Below are positions 1-8,539 of a stretch of 64,000 bases of DNA, one piece after another. Within the stretch, counting starts at the first letter, position 1, and each line of letters opens with the position of its first letter. This DNA is from an uncultured Maribacter sp. (lineage in GTDB: Bacteria > Bacteroidota > Bacteroidia > Flavobacteriales > Flavobacteriaceae). The stretch spans positions 62,001 to 126,000 of the forward strand of contig NZ_CANMTX010000002.1 of NCBI RefSeq assembly GCF_947500985.1, given 5' to 3'. A program made the position numbers and the translations under genes. Under the pieces are notes generated by a model that was not told the origin of the DNA, did no database searches, and saw nothing but the letters and a program-made list of their open reading frames with translations.

Positions 1-2
1 TA

Positions 3-632
3 GATCAACACATAGATACTATGGTGACTGCACGTATGCAGAACACGGGTCAAAGCTGTATTGCTGCAAAACGCTTTATAGTTTGTGAGGGTATTTATGA
101 TGTTTTTCTAGAAAAATTTACTGCAAAGGTGAAGTCACTTCAAGGTGGCGACCCTATGAAAAAAGATACGTTTATTGGTGTAATGGCTCGCGAAGATTTA
201 GCCGAAGAACTTCAAAAACAAGTGAACGATTCTGTAAAACAAGGTGCTAAAGTTGTGTTAGGTAATATGCGAAACGATGCTTATTTCTCACCTACCATAC
301 TAACCGATGTTACTGTAGACATGCCCGTATTTAAAGAGGAAACTTTTGGACCTGTTGCTGCGATAACCAAAGCAAAAAATAGAGAAGAAGCTATTGCCTT
401 AGCTGCAAATTCTAGATTAGGACTTGGTAGTATGCTATTCACTGAAGATATAGATGCCGCAATGGATGTTATATCTAATATACCTGATGGCGCATTCTTT
501 ATAAACGATATGGTCAAATCTGATCCACGATTGCCTTTTGGAGGTACAAAAGCATCTGGCTATGGTAGAGAACTATCTAGAGAAGGCATCTTAGAATTCG
601 TAAACAAGAAAACGGTTTACATTAAAAAATAA
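3..632 (+). CDS. NAD(P)-dependent succinate-semialdehyde-type aldehyde dehydrogenase, C-terminal part (5' truncated by window)
   Basis: The frame is open to the left edge, so the ATG at 21 is internal and the gene starts before the window. The visible part carries the catalytic-cysteine motif GQSCIAAKRF, then the ALDH motif EETFGPVAAI and a C-terminal segment with PFGGTKASGYGRE, typical of the ALDH superfamily. GQSCIAAKRF is the form seen in succinate-semialdehyde dehydrogenases (GabD-like), which oxidise succinate semialdehyde to succinate in the cytoplasm. The N-terminal NAD-binding half and the catalytic Glu are outside the window, so the exact substrate is inferred only. A 56-codon gene follows 4 bases downstream. 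Confidence 0.88.
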   Translation, partial: DQHIDTMVTARMQNTGQSCIAAKRFIVCEGIYDVFLEKFTAKVKSLQGGDPMKKDTFIGVMAREDLAEELQKQVNDSVKQGAKVVLGNMRNDAYFSPTILTDVTVDMPVFKEETFGPVAAITKAKNREEAIALAANSRLGLGSMLFTEDIDAAMDVISNIPDGAFFINDMVKSDPRLPFGGTKASGYGRELSREGILEFVNKKTVYIKK

Positions 633-636
633 AATT

Positions 637-807
637 ATGACACAAAATAAACAAGAGACGAAGTTCGTAAAAGAGCCCGAAGAAAATACACAACAATACA
701 TTCTGCAAAAGAATAAAAAAACTAAAGTAGGGGTAACCATACTGATTGCCTTTTTAGTACTACTTATTATTGGTCTCGTAATTTCAAATGTGTTTTTTAC
801 CAACTAA
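637..807 (+). CDS. small single-pass membrane protein (56 aa)
   Basis: A short frame starts with ATG 4 bases after the dehydrogenase stop and ends in TAA just before a hairpin terminator. The product has a charged, Lys/Glu/Gln-rich N-terminal half of about 30 residues followed by one clear hydrophobic segment (VTILIAFLVLLIIGLVISNV) and a four-residue tail. It looks like an N-in, single-span inner-membrane protein. I do not recognise the family. Close spacing to the dehydrogenase and the following terminator suggest co-transcription. It could be a chance frame, but the composition and the position argue for a real gene. Confidence 0.6.
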   Translation: MTQNKQETKFVKEPEENTQQYILQKNKKTKVGVTILIAFLVLLIIGLVISNVFFTN

Positions 808-826
808 AGTACAAGACTTAATATAT

Positions 827-857
827 AAAAGGTGAGCATAATTTATTCTCACCTTTT
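827..857 (+). terminator. hairpin terminator after dehydrogenase/small membrane gene
   Basis: A ten-base inverted repeat (AAAAGGTGAG and CTCACCTTTT) encloses an 11-base loop and runs into a T-rich end. This is a rho-independent terminator for the leftmost plus-strand genes. Confidence 0.75.
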
Positions 858-961
858 TAGTCGTGCTAACTTATACCTTATGTGTTAAGGTTTATCGATT
901 CTTACTTTCAATGAAGATGAATTCACGAAGGTTTCCAACTATCCACTAAACGCAAGAGAAT

Positions 962-969
962 TATTTTTG
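962..969 (+). promoter_or_regulatory. Bacteroidota -7 promoter element (TATTTTTG) for HD-PycTM gene
   Basis: TATTTTTG matches the Bacteroidota consensus TAnnTTTG exactly and lies 28 bases upstream of the ATG at 998. This gives an expected leader of roughly 20 bases. No convincing -33 TTG was picked out. Confidence 0.5.
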
Positions 970-997
970 TACTTTTCTAAAGTATTATAAAACCATC

Positions 998-2209
998 ATG
1001 TCTACACTAATTTCTACAGCCGAAGAATTTGCCATTAATCAATTAAATGGCAATACTGATTCAAAATTTCTGTATCATAATCTTAGGCATACACAACGTG
1101 TTGTAGATAGCATCAAAGAACTAATTGAAGGTGAGAAAATTGGTAAGGAAGAGAGCGAGCTACTTTTAGTTGCTGCTTGGTTTCATGACCTTGGTTACAC
1201 TATTTCTTATGAAAACCATGAAGAGCATGGCTGCCAATTATCTAGAGATTTTTTAACCAAGCATAATTGTACTCCAACTTTTATCACCAATGTTTGCAAT
1301 CTAATTCTAGCAACGAAAAATGGATACGAACCAAAAAATGAACTAGAAAAAATAATTCGCGATGCGGATTCTTCCCATTTTCATGTCAAAAATTTTATGG
1401 CAACGACCGAGTTACTAAGAGAAGAGCTTGCCTTAATAGGTAAAGGAAGTATTACTTCTGCAGACTGGCGAGAAGAAAATATTACTCTTCTACGAACGAA
1501 ACATCGTTTCTACACAGACTATGCCAAAACTAATTGGCAAGAAGGGAAAGACAAGAATATAAAGAGGCTCATCAAAGCAAAGAAGAAAAATAACCAACTC
1601 ATAAAAAAAGAGCGTTTAAAAGCTAAATTTAAGGGAGAATTACCCGATAGGGGAATTCAAACATTATACAGGGTTACGCTACAAAATCATTTGAAACTAA
1701 GTGATATTGCAGATACAAAGGCAAATATATTACTTTCTGTAAATGCTATTATAATTTCTATGGCGTTGGCAAACTTGGTTCCGAAGTTAGACAACCCTTC
1801 TAATGACTATCTATTTTACCCAACGTTTCTGTTTATAATTTTTAGTGTAATATCTATGGTGATGTCCATTATAGCTACTAAACCAAACATTACTTCTGGT
1901 CAGTTTACAGAAGAAGAAGTAACTAGTAAAAAAGTGAATCTATTGTTCTTCGGTAATTTTCATAAAATGAAACTAGAGCAATATAATTGGGCAATGTCTG
2001 AACTTATTAAAGATAAAGAATACATTTATAGTTCATTGACTAAAGACCTTTATTTTCTTGGGATTGTTTTAGAGAGGAAATATCGAATTTTGCGGTGGAC
2101 GTATACCGTTTTTATGATTGGTATGATAATTTCAGTAATTGTATTTGGTATAGCGCTGAAGTACTACGGTCCAGAACGAATATTAGAACTACCTGTGATG
2201 CAGCCCTAA
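998..2209 (+). CDS. HD-domain phosphohydrolase fused to Pycsar effector transmembrane (PycTM) domain
   Basis: The N-terminal ~200 residues form an HD domain: H31, the H63-D64 pair (WFHDLGY), H74/H77 and D122 (RDADSSH) are the expected metal ligands. After a Lys-rich linker, residues ~225-400 match the PycTM (DUF5706) domain, with the typical stretch TLQNHLKLSDIADTKANILL and hydrophobic segments near 235-260, 275-298 and 372-395. PycTM proteins are known membrane effectors of Pycsar anti-phage defence, triggered by cyclic UMP or CMP made by a partner cyclase. No cyclase is visible in this window. The HD domain might hydrolyse a nucleotide signal, which is inference. Start chosen at ATG 998, downstream of a clear -7 box. 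Length (403 aa) suits this fusion. Confidence 0.85.
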   Translation: MSTLISTAEEFAINQLNGNTDSKFLYHNLRHTQRVVDSIKELIEGEKIGKEESELLLVAAWFHDLGYTISYENHEEHGCQLSRDFLTKHNCTPTFITNVCNLILATKNGYEPKNELEKIIRDADSSHFHVKNFMATTELLREELALIGKGSITSADWREENITLLRTKHRFYTDYAKTNWQEGKDKNIKRLIKAKKKNNQLIKKERLKAKFKGELPDRGIQTLYRVTLQNHLKLSDIADTKANILLSVNAIIISMALANLVPKLDNPSNDYLFYPTFLFIIFSVISMVMSIIATKPNITSGQFTEEEVTSKKVNLLFFGNFHKMKLEQYNWAMSELIKDKEYIYSSLTKDLYFLGIVLERKYRILRWTYTVFMIGMIISVIVFGIALKYYGPERILELPVMQP

Positions 2210-2256
2210 TTAGAAAGGGTACTAAGAAATTGAAAGCAAAAGACTTATGACAAAGT

Positions 2257-2382
2257 TTAAACCCCGAAAGTCATTATAAGTATACACAACAAAATTCCGA
2301 TAGCGGCAATTACAATAGTGAACTTTAAAGCTTTTGCCAAAGCTGGTTCTTTAGTTTGATCATTTACATTTACCCTGGTCAT
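2257..2382 (-). CDS. putative small membrane protein (41 aa)
   Basis: A short minus-strand frame with ATG start encodes a ~20-residue polar N-terminus and one hydrophobic segment (FTIVIAAIGILLCILIMTF). It sits alone between the HD-PycTM gene (convergent) and the nitrate reductase operon end. No family recognised. The hydrophobic profile suggests a single-span membrane peptide, but such a short frame could be chance. Confidence 0.4.
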   Translation of the reverse strand: MTRVNVNDQTKEPALAKALKFTIVIAAIGILLCILIMTFGV

Positions 2383-2522
2383 GAGCGGTTATTTAGAATT
2401 ATAACACAAATTTATGCTGAAACATTCCAGAGTCTTAACTTCATAAATGAATTTATTGTCTCCATTGCACTTATTTCAACTCATTTATACCTTGTAAATC
2501 ATTATTTTACAGACAGTTGCCC

Positions 2523-3959
2523 TTAACTCATCTGTATCATAGCTTCCTTAAATGTAGCTTTTGGAGCCGAACACATTGGGCACTCATACGTATCATCAAT
2601 ATCTTCAAATTTAGTACCTGCGGCAATATTAAATTCTTCATCACCAAAAGTAGCATCATAAACCGTTAAGCAATCTTGGCATTGATATAGCGATTGTGTT
2701 GCTTCAACAACTTCAACGCTAGTCGTTTCTTCATCATCTTCAGCGCGACCTAACTGATCAAAGTACATTTTACTTAACTCCATTAACAACCCTGGCAGTT
2801 CTATTTTATCTATGTCTTGAGCATAGGTAATGTACTTTTGGCTGTTGGGGTCAAAATGCTCAAAATGTAACACGTTATATGTTGGCCGTACTTCAAATTC
2901 TTTAACAATGGTGGGCAAACTATTCTTTTCAATAATCACCGAGGCAAAGTGCGAACGTTTACCCACCTCATTGCTAATACCAAAAGTAAGTCCGTAGGTA
3001 CTAATATCATTTTGATCAAAACTCCTTACTAAATACTTCTTTAACTCTAACGCCTCGCCATCATCAATAGGCACATGCCAATTCATCTCTAGTTGAGAAT
3101 GCCTTACATTTATTCCTCTTTTACCTAAAAAGCGTTCTAATGCAGGTCTGCTAGATTTTTTAATACCTTTTACTACAAAAGATTTCCATGGGGTAATACA
3201 GATTTTACCAATACTATTATCTAAACAAAAGCCGCAGAATTCTTTTAAGAATGATAGGTCGTATTTATTATTTCTCCAGTAAAGACCAAGCCAATACATA
3301 TCTGAACCCAAACGGTTCATACCCTCATAATATGGAAAGGTCTGAAAAGGAACTTTCAGCTCCTTTTCCATGGTTTTATTATTAGTCTCTAAGTTCTTGT
3401 TCATCACAAAGAACAACTCATCTATATCGGTAATGTCCTCATAAATTTCTTCAATCTGTTTTGAGATAGAATTGATATCCCAACTATAGATAAGCACCGG
3501 ATAAAAAGCAGATGATTTCCAGTGTGGTAATTTAATATTCAAATACCAATAATCTTCTTGTTCAGATGCTATAAAGTTGAGGTTGCCACTAAAAATGGGA
3601 ACTAAGCGTTGTTTTGGATCGGTAATATTGATTTTCAACTTCGGTAAAAAATCAAATCCTTCAAGAATATAGAGATAAGTAGAGCCCTTAAGCCAATGGG
3701 TCATATCAAAAATATCTGCCGACACATAAGAACTGACTATGTTTTGAAACGTACGATTAGCTATAATATCGGTATTAAACTTAGAAATACTTTCTAGCTG
3801 TTCTTCTTTAGCATCTTTAAGTGGGAATAAAATATCTTGTCTAGACCCAAAATTGACACTTGTGAGTCCGGCTGCCTCTAGCATGGTAATAATATCTTTC
3901 AATTCACCAGGCGAAGTAACACCCCCTTTTATCAATATTCTATGAAGATCATCGTTCAT
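2523..3959 (-). CDS. rubredoxin-domain protein with sulfite/nitrite-reductase-like N-terminal region
   Basis: The last ~50 residues form a rubredoxin: C427-x2-C430 and C460-x2-C463 would hold one iron. The preceding ~415 residues begin with a GGVTSPGELKDII-type stretch that resembles the ferredoxin-like half domain of nitrite/sulfite reductases. I see no siroheme/[4Fe-4S] cysteine quartet, so it is probably not itself a reductase. The gene lies 11 bases after the fused nitrate reductase and is surely co-transcribed with it. I infer an electron-transfer or assembly partner of the nitrate reductase. The rubredoxin call is firm; the N-terminal assignment is moderate. 478 residues is far larger than a stand-alone rubredoxin (~55). 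Confidence 0.8.
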   Translation of the reverse strand: MNDDLHRILIKGGVTSPGELKDIITMLEAAGLTSVNFGSRQDILFPLKDAKEEQLESISKFNTDIIANRTFQNIVSSYVSADIFDMTHWLKGSTYLYILEGFDFLPKLKINITDPKQRLVPIFSGNLNFIASEQEDYWYLNIKLPHWKSSAFYPVLIYSWDINSISKQIEEIYEDITDIDELFFVMNKNLETNNKTMEKELKVPFQTFPYYEGMNRLGSDMYWLGLYWRNNKYDLSFLKEFCGFCLDNSIGKICITPWKSFVVKGIKKSSRPALERFLGKRGINVRHSQLEMNWHVPIDDGEALELKKYLVRSFDQNDISTYGLTFGISNEVGKRSHFASVIIEKNSLPTIVKEFEVRPTYNVLHFEHFDPNSQKYITYAQDIDKIELPGLLMELSKMYFDQLGRAEDDEETTSVEVVEATQSLYQCQDCLTVYDATFGDEEFNIAAGTKFEDIDDTYECPMCSAPKATFKEAMIQMS

Positions 3960-3970
3960 ATCTCGCTCTT

Positions 3971-6900
3971 TTAATTTGCTAAAACCAGCTGTTTCTTTAA
4001 TAATTCTTTTATTTCGGGCTTACAGCTACCGCATCCCAAACCGGCGCCTGTCTCTGAACATAACTTGTTGAAATCTGAGCATCCGCCATTAATGGCATCT
4101 ACTACATTGCCTTCACCAACTTGACTACAAGAACAAACCAATTTACCTTTTAACGGTATAGAGGTCGAAGCACCACGCAATAATTCATTTCGTTTTTCAG
4201 ATAGCTCAATCTCTTCTTCAATGAGCCTTTTAAATTCTGCAAATTCATTTTTATCACCCAATAAAATGGCACCTTTTAGAGTGTCATCTTTTACAATACA
4301 TTTCTTATAAAAACGCTTACTAACGTCCATTAAAATAATCTCCTCATAAGTTGAATCTCCTAGCGGAGAATTGACCATACCAATACTACAGAGATCAAGG
4401 TTTTCGAACTTTAAAATATTCATTAAAACCGAGCCGTTGTAAATACTACTAAAGTCTCCAAGAATAAAATTGGCTGCAATATCTGCTTGCTGTTCGGCTG
4501 CTGAGGTAATACCGAAAAGTGAATTTTTAAACTCCGCAATTTCTCCCAAAGCAAATATTGATGGATCACTACTTTGTAAGTATGAATTTACCACCACACC
4601 TCTTCGCGTTTTAATCCCCGTAGGTTTTGCCAATTCTATATTTGGTCTCGTACCAATTGCATACACTATAGCATTGCACTGAATAGAACGTCCTGTTTTT
4701 AGGTTTACAGATAGGCTATGTTTTTGATCCTTATCTTCAAAAACAGTACTTACTTCATTATCGAAATACAGATTTATACCTCGTTCTACGACATCTTCTG
4801 CCAATAAGCGACTGGCAATATTATCTAATTGACGCTCCATTAATCGTGGTGCGCGTTGAATAATACTGATATTAATATCCATTTTCTTTAACGCAGCAGC
4901 AAGTTCTAAACCTAAAAGTCCGCCACCAACTATAACCACATTTTGGTCTTTTGCCTGTAAGCCTGTTTCAGCTAAATACTTTCTCAGTTTATCGGCATCA
5001 CCTCTTTCGCGCATAGTAAAACGACCAGGCAACTGTATCTGTACATCGCTAGGTATAAATGCTCTACTACCTGTTGCCATTATCAGTAAATCATAGTTAT
5101 GTTCTTTTCCGTTAGAATCTAAAACGGTTTTATTATCGGCATCGATATTGTCAATACCAATACCCGAATGTAACGACACGTCTAATTTCTGTAATTCACC
5201 ATCCTTTAGCTTCTCTAAAGCTTCCCAAGAAAGTTCGTCACTTACATATTCTGGAAGTAAAACACGATTGTAAAAAGGATCTTTCTCTTTTGAAAACACA
5301 TGAAGCTCATCAATACTATTCTTCTCTCTGTATGATTGTATAAAGCGATAAGCCGCAGCACCTGCTCCAATAACTACAATCTTCTGTTTTTCTTTTACAA
5401 ATTTTGAAACCTCAACGGCACAATATTTAAAATCGGGTTCTTTTGAAACGGGATCCACTAAATCATTAGTCAGGTTATTTGCCCTACCAAAATCATTGTT
5501 CAATACTTTACCCCAATGCATAGGCAAGAAAACAACAGATTCTCGTATATCATAATTGAGCTGCACTTTTACCTGTACTTCTCCTCTTCGGCTTTTTACT
5601 ACCGCAATATCCCCTTCCTTGATTTTTCTCAGGTAGGCATCTACCGCGTTCATTTCTAAATAAGGTTGCGGTATGTGGGTCAATAATCTTTTTACCTTAC
5701 CTGTTTTGGTACGGGTATGCCATTGATCACGAACCCTACCTGAATTCAATATTAACGGATACTCATTGTTAGTTTCCTCAGACTTATTGTAGAGCGTAAT
5801 AGGTGCATTAAAATGTGCTTTTTTATCATTGGTAAAGAACTTAAGGTCTGTAAATAACCTTGGTGTTCCCTTATGTGTTTTATGTGGTACAGGCCATTGG
5901 AAACTACCTTCATTGATTAATCGTTCGTAAGACAGACCAGATATATCTATTTCAGTACCTTTTGTTAATAAGCAATGCTCATCATAGACTTCACTGCTAT
6001 TTTTATAATCAAAGCCATTATAGCCCATTGCTTGTGCAAATCTCCAAATGATTTCTGCATCTGGCAATGCCTCACCCGGCGCATCTATAACTTTAGGTAA
6101 ATGACTAATTCGTCTTTCTGAATTGGTCATCGTGCCTTCTTTCTCTAACCAACCTGCTGCCGGTAATAATAAATCGGCAAATTTAGTGGTCTCTGAGTTA
6201 TGGGATATATCTTGTACTACTACGAATTTTGCCTTTTTTAATGCTCTTTCTACTTTGTTAGAATTTGGCATACTTACCGCAGGGTTAGTACATACGATCC
6301 AAATCGCTTTTAACTTTCCTTCATCTAGGGCATCGAACATTTCTGTTGCTGTATAGCCTGGTTCTGACTGTATTTCTCCACCTCCCCAAAAATCTGACAC
6401 TTCTTTTCTATGTGCCTTATCTCCTAAATCTTTATGTGCTGCCAATAGACTGGCCATACCACCTACTTCTCTTCCGCCCATCGCATTTGGTTGACCCGTC
6501 AATGAAAAGGGTCCTGCCCCAGGTTTACCAATTTGCCCTGTCAAAAGAGACAGGTTAAGTAACGATACATTTTTGGCTACACCAATAACACTTTGGTTCA
6601 GCCCCATTGTCCACATGCTTATGAACTTTTTAGCATTACCTATGTACTCAGCAGCTTTACGAATATCATCAACAGGAATATCGCATTTTTTAGCAGCCTC
6701 TTTAAGGCTTAAAGTGAATGCCATTTCTTTGCAAGCATCAAAATTTGCAGTATGCTTTTTTATAAAGGCAGTATCTATTTTTCTTTTTTCAATTAATCTA
6801 CGTGCTATAGCATTAAATAGAATTACGTCTGTACCTGGTAGAATTTGTAAATGTAAATCTGCACCTGCGCAAGTCTGTGTTTTACGTGGGTCTACAACAA

Positions 6901-7501
6901 TGATTTTTACATTCGGATTCTCTTCTTTGTGCTTTTCTAACCTTCTATATAAAATAGGATGACACCATGCCGGATTAGCTCCTGCAATCAAAAAACAATC
7001 TGCCAGTTCTATATCTTCATATGAAATGGGAACAGAATCTTCTCCCAAGGTTTTCTTATATCCTACAACTGCAGAACTCATGCAAAGTCTAGAATTAGTA
7101 TCTATATTGTTTGTGCCAATAAATCCTTTGGTCAGTTTATTTATTAAATAGTATTCTTCTGTTAAACACTGTCCTGACACATAAAAACCAACACTATCTG
7201 GACCATGTTTCGCTATAATACTCTTGAATACGGCTGCGGCACGCTCAAAAGCTGCATCCCAAGAAACGCGTTGTAAAGGGTGGTTTCGACTCCACTTCAT
7301 TTCTGGATATAGAATTCTATCTGTAGTGTCTTGTGCTACGTAGTTTAGATTACGCCCCTTTGTACAAAGCATACCTTTATTAGATGGATAATCAGGATCA
7401 CCATCTACAGAAATAGTTCCTTTAGCGTCTACATCTACAAGTATACCACAGCCTACGCCGCAATAGGAACATATTGTTTTATGAGTTTTATTACTATTCA
7501 T
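3971..7501 (-). CDS. nasA: assimilatory nitrate reductase, fused molybdopterin + FAD/NAD(P)H + Bfd-like [2Fe-2S] domains
   Basis: The 1176-residue product reduces nitrate to nitrite in the cytoplasm. In order: an N-terminal [4Fe-4S] motif (C11, C14, C18, C46), a molybdopterin oxidoreductase domain and dinucleotide-binding region to about residue 705, then a NirB/NasB-type FAD-NAD(P)H oxidoreductase beginning at KIVVIGAGAAAYRF, and a C-terminal Bfd-like [2Fe-2S] domain (C1123, C1125, C1157, C1160). The fusion puts the electron-entry module and the catalytic subunit in one chain. An in-frame ATG at 7642 would add 47 residues without homology and would place the operator at 7552-7567 inside the gene, so I prefer the ATG at 7501, ten residues before the first cysteine. 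The rubredoxin gene follows. Confidence 0.92.
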   Translation of the reverse strand: MNSNKTHKTICSYCGVGCGILVDVDAKGTISVDGDPDYPSNKGMLCTKGRNLNYVAQDTTDRILYPEMKWSRNHPLQRVSWDAAFERAAAVFKSIIAKHGPDSVGFYVSGQCLTEEYYLINKLTKGFIGTNNIDTNSRLCMSSAVVGYKKTLGEDSVPISYEDIELADCFLIAGANPAWCHPILYRRLEKHKEENPNVKIIVVDPRKTQTCAGADLHLQILPGTDVILFNAIARRLIEKRKIDTAFIKKHTANFDACKEMAFTLSLKEAAKKCDIPVDDIRKAAEYIGNAKKFISMWTMGLNQSVIGVAKNVSLLNLSLLTGQIGKPGAGPFSLTGQPNAMGGREVGGMASLLAAHKDLGDKAHRKEVSDFWGGGEIQSEPGYTATEMFDALDEGKLKAIWIVCTNPAVSMPNSNKVERALKKAKFVVVQDISHNSETTKFADLLLPAAGWLEKEGTMTNSERRISHLPKVIDAPGEALPDAEIIWRFAQAMGYNGFDYKNSSEVYDEHCLLTKGTEIDISGLSYERLINEGSFQWPVPHKTHKGTPRLFTDLKFFTNDKKAHFNAPITLYNKSEETNNEYPLILNSGRVRDQWHTRTKTGKVKRLLTHIPQPYLEMNAVDAYLRKIKEGDIAVVKSRRGEVQVKVQLNYDIRESVVFLPMHWGKVLNNDFGRANNLTNDLVDPVSKEPDFKYCAVEVSKFVKEKQKIVVIGAGAAAYRFIQSYREKNSIDELHVFSKEKDPFYNRVLLPEYVSDELSWEALEKLKDGELQKLDVSLHSGIGIDNIDADNKTVLDSNGKEHNYDLLIMATGSRAFIPSDVQIQLPGRFTMRERGDADKLRKYLAETGLQAKDQNVVIVGGGLLGLELAAALKKMDINISIIQRAPRLMERQLDNIASRLLAEDVVERGINLYFDNEVSTVFEDKDQKHSLSVNLKTGRSIQCNAIVYAIGTRPNIELAKPTGIKTRRGVVVNSYLQSSDPSIFALGEIAEFKNSLFGITSAAEQQADIAANFILGDFSSIYNGSVLMNILKFENLDLCSIGMVNSPLGDSTYEEIILMDVSKRFYKKCIVKDDTLKGAILLGDKNEFAEFKRLIEEEIELSEKRNELLRGASTSIPLKGKLVCSCSQVGEGNVVDAINGGCSDFNKLCSETGAGLGCGSCKPEIKELLKKQLVLAN

Positions 7502-7551
7502 TTTATCGATGATAAAGAATGGTTCAGAAGTATACTGCAAATTATAAAAAG

Positions 7552-7567
7552 TACGTATAAATACGTA
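7552..7567 (-). promoter_or_regulatory. TACGTA-N4-TACGTA dyad upstream of nitrate reductase
   Basis: Two TACGTA hexamers separated by four bases lie 51 bases upstream of the nasA ATG at 7501. The inner part ACGTA-N4-TACGT has the 5-4-5 geometry of Crp/Fnr-family sites. The same dyad occurs upstream of narK-fnr and of nirB. A further single TACGTA is at 7658-7663. Binding is inferred. Confidence 0.65.
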
Positions 7568-7753
7568 TTTTTTTATCATAAATGTTTTGCTTATAATCGA
7601 ATGATCCGCAATTTTCTCATTATTACACTGAGAATTGATCAATAAATGAGAAAGTGGTACGTAGATGTGTTAAAATATAGATACAGGCTATAGCCTAATT
7701 TACGCGTTACATTCTATATCAACGATAACCAAATAAAAGTAGAAATGAAGCCT

Positions 7754-8425
7754 CTAAATAAGGTTGTGCTTTTGCGATTTTTTAGAAAGATCAATAAGGT
7801 TTTTTACATCCATCTTACGCATTAAATTAAAACGATGCGTTTCAATGGTACGTTTACTATTTTGAAGTTTTTCTGATATCTGTTGATTAGTAAGACCAGA
7901 CAACACCAATTCTAGAACCTTCAGTTCTTTATTGGTCAAGTCAAAAACATTATCTCCGGTTTTACGTGGTGCCTCTTCTTTAATAACTTCTTTCTTAGTG
8001 CCCAATAAGTTATTTACCAAAACATTACTTATGTCTCCACTAAAGTATTTACCGCCTTCTCTAACGGTGTGTATTGCCTTAATGAATTCTGACTTGTCGG
8101 TGTCTTTCAATAGATACCCATTTGCGCCCGAACTAATAGATTTTAAAATGTATTCTTCTGAGTCGTGCATAGAAAGTATAATAGTCTTCACCTCAGAATT
8201 ACTTTTAGTAAGTTCAGCAACGGCATCAATACCGTTCATTACGGGCATTCTAATATCAATGATTAAAAGATCAGGATTCACCTTAGCTACCAATTCAATA
8301 GCTTCTTTACCATTGGATGCTTCACCAATGACTTCCAAATCAGATTCGGACTCTAATAACGAACGGATTCCGTCCCTGACCAAAGCGTGGTCATCTGCCA
8401 ATACTATTCTCGTTGTTTCACTCAA
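7754..8425 (-). CDS. NarL/FixJ-type response regulator, probably nitrate/nitrite-responsive
   Basis: A 223-residue protein has a receiver domain with acidic pocket D11/D12, phospho-acceptor D57 (IIDIRMP) and a conserved Lys in GYLLKD, then a Lys/Glu-rich linker and a LuxR-type helix-turn-helix (about 160-218; LTNKELKVLELVLSGLTNQQ, TIETHRFNLMRKM). It is placed between the nitrate transporter operon and the nitrate reductase gene, in the same orientation as both. The only nearby NarX-like histidine kinase is at 21267-23117, so I infer that the two form a pair. It is preceded by the transporter-operon terminator, so it should have its own promoter. Confidence 0.88.
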   Translation of the reverse strand: MSETTRIVLADDHALVRDGIRSLLESESDLEVIGEASNGKEAIELVAKVNPDLLIIDIRMPVMNGIDAVAELTKSNSEVKTIILSMHDSEEYILKSISSGANGYLLKDTDKSEFIKAIHTVREGGKYFSGDISNVLVNNLLGTKKEVIKEEAPRKTGDNVFDLTNKELKVLELVLSGLTNQQISEKLQNSKRTIETHRFNLMRKMDVKNLIDLSKKSQKHNLI

Positions 8426-8439
8426 AACTTAGGTAATTA

Positions 8440-8462
8440 TACGTAACATGCTAAAATACGTA
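8440..8462 (-). promoter_or_regulatory. two TACGTA hexamers upstream of the NarL-type regulator gene
   Basis: TACGTA occurs at 8440-8445 and 8457-8462 (11-base spacer), 15 and 32 bases upstream of the regulator's ATG. The spacing differs from the N4 dyads elsewhere in the island. Possible operator half-sites; function inferred. Confidence 0.4.
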
Positions 8463-8478
8463 TAATTTTAAAAATGAA

Positions 8479-8518
8479 AATACGGTCTAGATAACCCTTG
8501 GGCTATTTAGACCGTATT
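8479..8518 (-). terminator. rho-independent terminator of the nitrate transporter operon
   Basis: A perfect 11-base outer stem (AATACGGTCTA and TAGACCGTATT) with a further imperfect inner stem is followed, on the minus strand, by a T-rich stretch. It lies 21 bases after the porin stop and ends the nrt-porin transcript before the response regulator. Confidence 0.85.
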
Positions 8519-8539
8519 AAATAATTTCTATAACAAGTA

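Noticed and set aside
998..2209. Complete Pycsar defence system
   Set aside because: Only a PycTM-type effector domain is seen; no cyclase gene lies next to it, and the neighbours are metabolic. Only the single protein is claimed.
6573..6962. 129-codon plus-strand open frame
   Set aside because: Antisense to the nitrate reductase gene, with no recognisable domain.
7685..7696. AGGCTATAGCCT palindrome between the response regulator and nitrate reductase genes
   Set aside because: A perfect 12-base palindrome without a loop or T run, so not a terminator, and it occurs only once; no function can be supported.
7932..8432. 166-codon plus-strand open frame
   Set aside because: It lies antisense to the response regulator gene; its product has no protein-like pattern, whereas the minus-strand frame has full receiver and LuxR motifs.
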